64,000 nucleotides of DNA, from NCBI GenBank assembly GCA_958299035.1, contig CATQJL010000146.1:1-64000 (forward strand). Reading direction: 5' to 3'. A program made the translations under genes and the position numbers. Numbering within the stretch: position 1 is the first letter of the stretch; each line of letters opens with the position of its first letter. Shown here one piece after another: positions 63,401 to 64,000 of the stretch. The DNA comes from Cylicocyclus nassatus (lineage: Eukaryota > Nematoda > Chromadorea > Rhabditida > Strongylidae). Below the pieces are notes generated by a model. The model did not search any database, was not told the origin of the DNA, and was given only the letters and a program-made list of their open reading frames with translations.

Positions 63401-64000
63401 CACGAAGGAGTGTCAAGGCTCACGAAGGAGTGTCAAGGCTCACGAAGGAGTCCCAAGGCCTACGAAGGAGTGTCAAGGCCTACGAAGGAGTGTCAAGGCC
63501 TACGAAGAAGTGACAAGGCTCACGAAGGAGTGTCAAGGCTCACGAAGGAGTGTCAAGGCCTACGAAGGAGTGACAAGGCTCACGAAGGAGTGTCAAGGCC
63601 TACGAAGGAGTGTCAAGGCCTACGAAGGAGTGTCAAGGCCTACGAAGGAGTGACAAGGCTCACGAAGGAGTGTCAAGGCTCACGAAGGAGTGTCAAGGCT
63701 CACGAAGGAGTGTCAAGGCTCACGAAGGAGAGTCAAGGCTCACGAAGGAGTGTCAAGGCTCACGAAGGAGAGTCAAGGCTCACGAAGGAGTGTCAAGGCT
63801 CACGAAGGAGTGTCAAGGCTCACGAAGGAGTGTCAAGGCTCACGAAGGAGTGTCAAGGCCTACGAAGGAGTGTCAAGGCTCACGAAGGAGTGTCAAGGCT
63901 CACGAAGGAGTGTCAAGGCCTACGAAGGAGAGTCAAGGCCTACGAAGGAGTGTCAAGGCTCACGAAGGAGTGTCAAGGCTCACGAAGGAGTGTCAAGGCT

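Larger units (their letters stand above)
5264..64000 (+). repeat. 20-bp satellite DNA array, about 2,936 monomers, open at right edge
   Basis: The monomer AAGGCTCACGAAGGAGTGTC (type A) and its partner AAGGCCTACGAAGGAGTGTC (type B) repeat head to tail for 58.7 kb. There is no inversion and only one foreign insertion (28979-29004). The unit is 55% GC, 13 of 20 bases are purines on this strand, and each unit holds one CpG inside the almost invariant core ACGAAGGAG. Variation is concentrated at unit positions 6-7 (TC or CT, rarely TT or CC) and in the last five bases (GTGTC most often; also GTCCC, GTGAC, GAGTC, GTGCC, GCGTC, GTATC and others). Only about a dozen units differ in length. Recurrence of rare variants at fixed spacings shows higher-order duplication. 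I know no named satellite with this sequence. Centromeric, subtelomeric or plain heterochromatic roles are all possible and none is shown by the sequence. Confidence 0.98.
45020..64000 (+). repeat. Large duplication: about 45.0-48.7 kb copied to about 60.3-64.0 kb
   Basis: Markers match at a displacement of 15,289 bp (CAATGCTC 45150/60439, 18-bp unit 45302/60591). After the loss of one type B monomer at about 62.02 kb the displacement is 15,269 bp (GGATTGTC 47301/62570, CGAAAGAG 47538/62807, CGAAGAAG 48240/63509). Visible private differences over about 3.6 kb are few: GGATTGTC at 46061, GTCAC at 62432 and CACCAAGG at 62944. The duplication is therefore recent. The right copy reaches the window edge, so its full length is unknown. 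Confidence 0.88.

Noticed and set aside
5265..63653. Many overlapping forward open frames of 60 to 1,385 codons with a VSRLTKECQGSRRSVKAHEG repeat
   Set aside because: They are products of a stop-free 20-bp unit read in any frame. Starts are GTG, not ATG. The same peptide appears in all three frames, frames end wherever a GTGAC unit falls, and indels of 1, 2 and 3 bases occur without preference for 3. They are not listed as genes.
5264..64000. CRISPR array
   Set aside because: There are no spacers. The repeat is contiguous, head to tail, with no unique sequence between units, and the context is eukaryotic-like.
5264..64000. Canonical telomere repeat (TTAGGC, TTAGGG) or its variants
   Set aside because: No such hexamer array is present. 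The unit contains AAGGCT but no TTAGG-type word. A non-canonical telomere role remains only a speculation.
5264..64000. CENP-B box in the monomer
   Set aside because: The reverse strand has CTTCGTGAG, which shares only the first few bases with the CENP-B consensus and lacks the downstream CGGG core.

Overview
The window holds about 5.3 kb of AT-rich, gene-poor, single-copy DNA followed by one 20-bp satellite array that fills everything else (5264-64000) and runs off the right edge. I recognise no protein-coding or RNA gene. The flank looks like a small invertebrate genome, most likely a nematode: long A/T tracts, a mariner-type foldback MITE and clustered TGCCGGCA palindromes. That assignment is weak. 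A 26-nt match to the adapter of amplified low-input long-read libraries (28979-29004) fits a tiny organism sequenced from very little DNA.

Layout. At 1-696 there is AT-rich sequence and a GC-rich cluster of TGCCGGCA palindromes (289-419). At 697-1478 lies a 782-bp near-complete inverted repeat with mariner-like termini and TA duplications on both sides. It has no transposase, and its central segment is tandemly duplicated. From 1481 to 5263 I see no convincing gene, only a short coding-like patch (2645-3283) and a few small direct or inverted repeats (4320-4539).

At 5264 the DNA changes abruptly into the satellite. The monomer is AAGGCTCACGAAGGAGTGTC (type A) or the same with TC changed to CT at unit positions 6-7 (type B, AAGGCCTACGAAGGAGTGTC). 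About 2,936 monomers stand in one orientation with no inversion. Only about a dozen units carry an indel, and one non-satellite insertion, the adapter remnant, interrupts the array. Variants at the unit end (GTGTC, GTCCC, GTGAC, GAGTC and rarer forms) are strongly context-dependent. Rare variants recur at fixed distances, which shows nested higher-order duplications: periods near 2,000 and 2,100 bp, and copies displaced by 660, 718, 1,582, 3,356, 3,380, 7,880 and about 15,280 bp.

Long open frames on the + strand of the array (up to about 1,385 codons) come from the repeat arithmetic. The unit is 20 bp, so all three frames read the same 20-residue cyclic peptide, and the common unit has neither a stop nor an ATG. 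I do not annotate them as genes. The two most useful observations are the organisation of the satellite and the adapter, which makes continuity and copy number across 28.98 kb unreliable.
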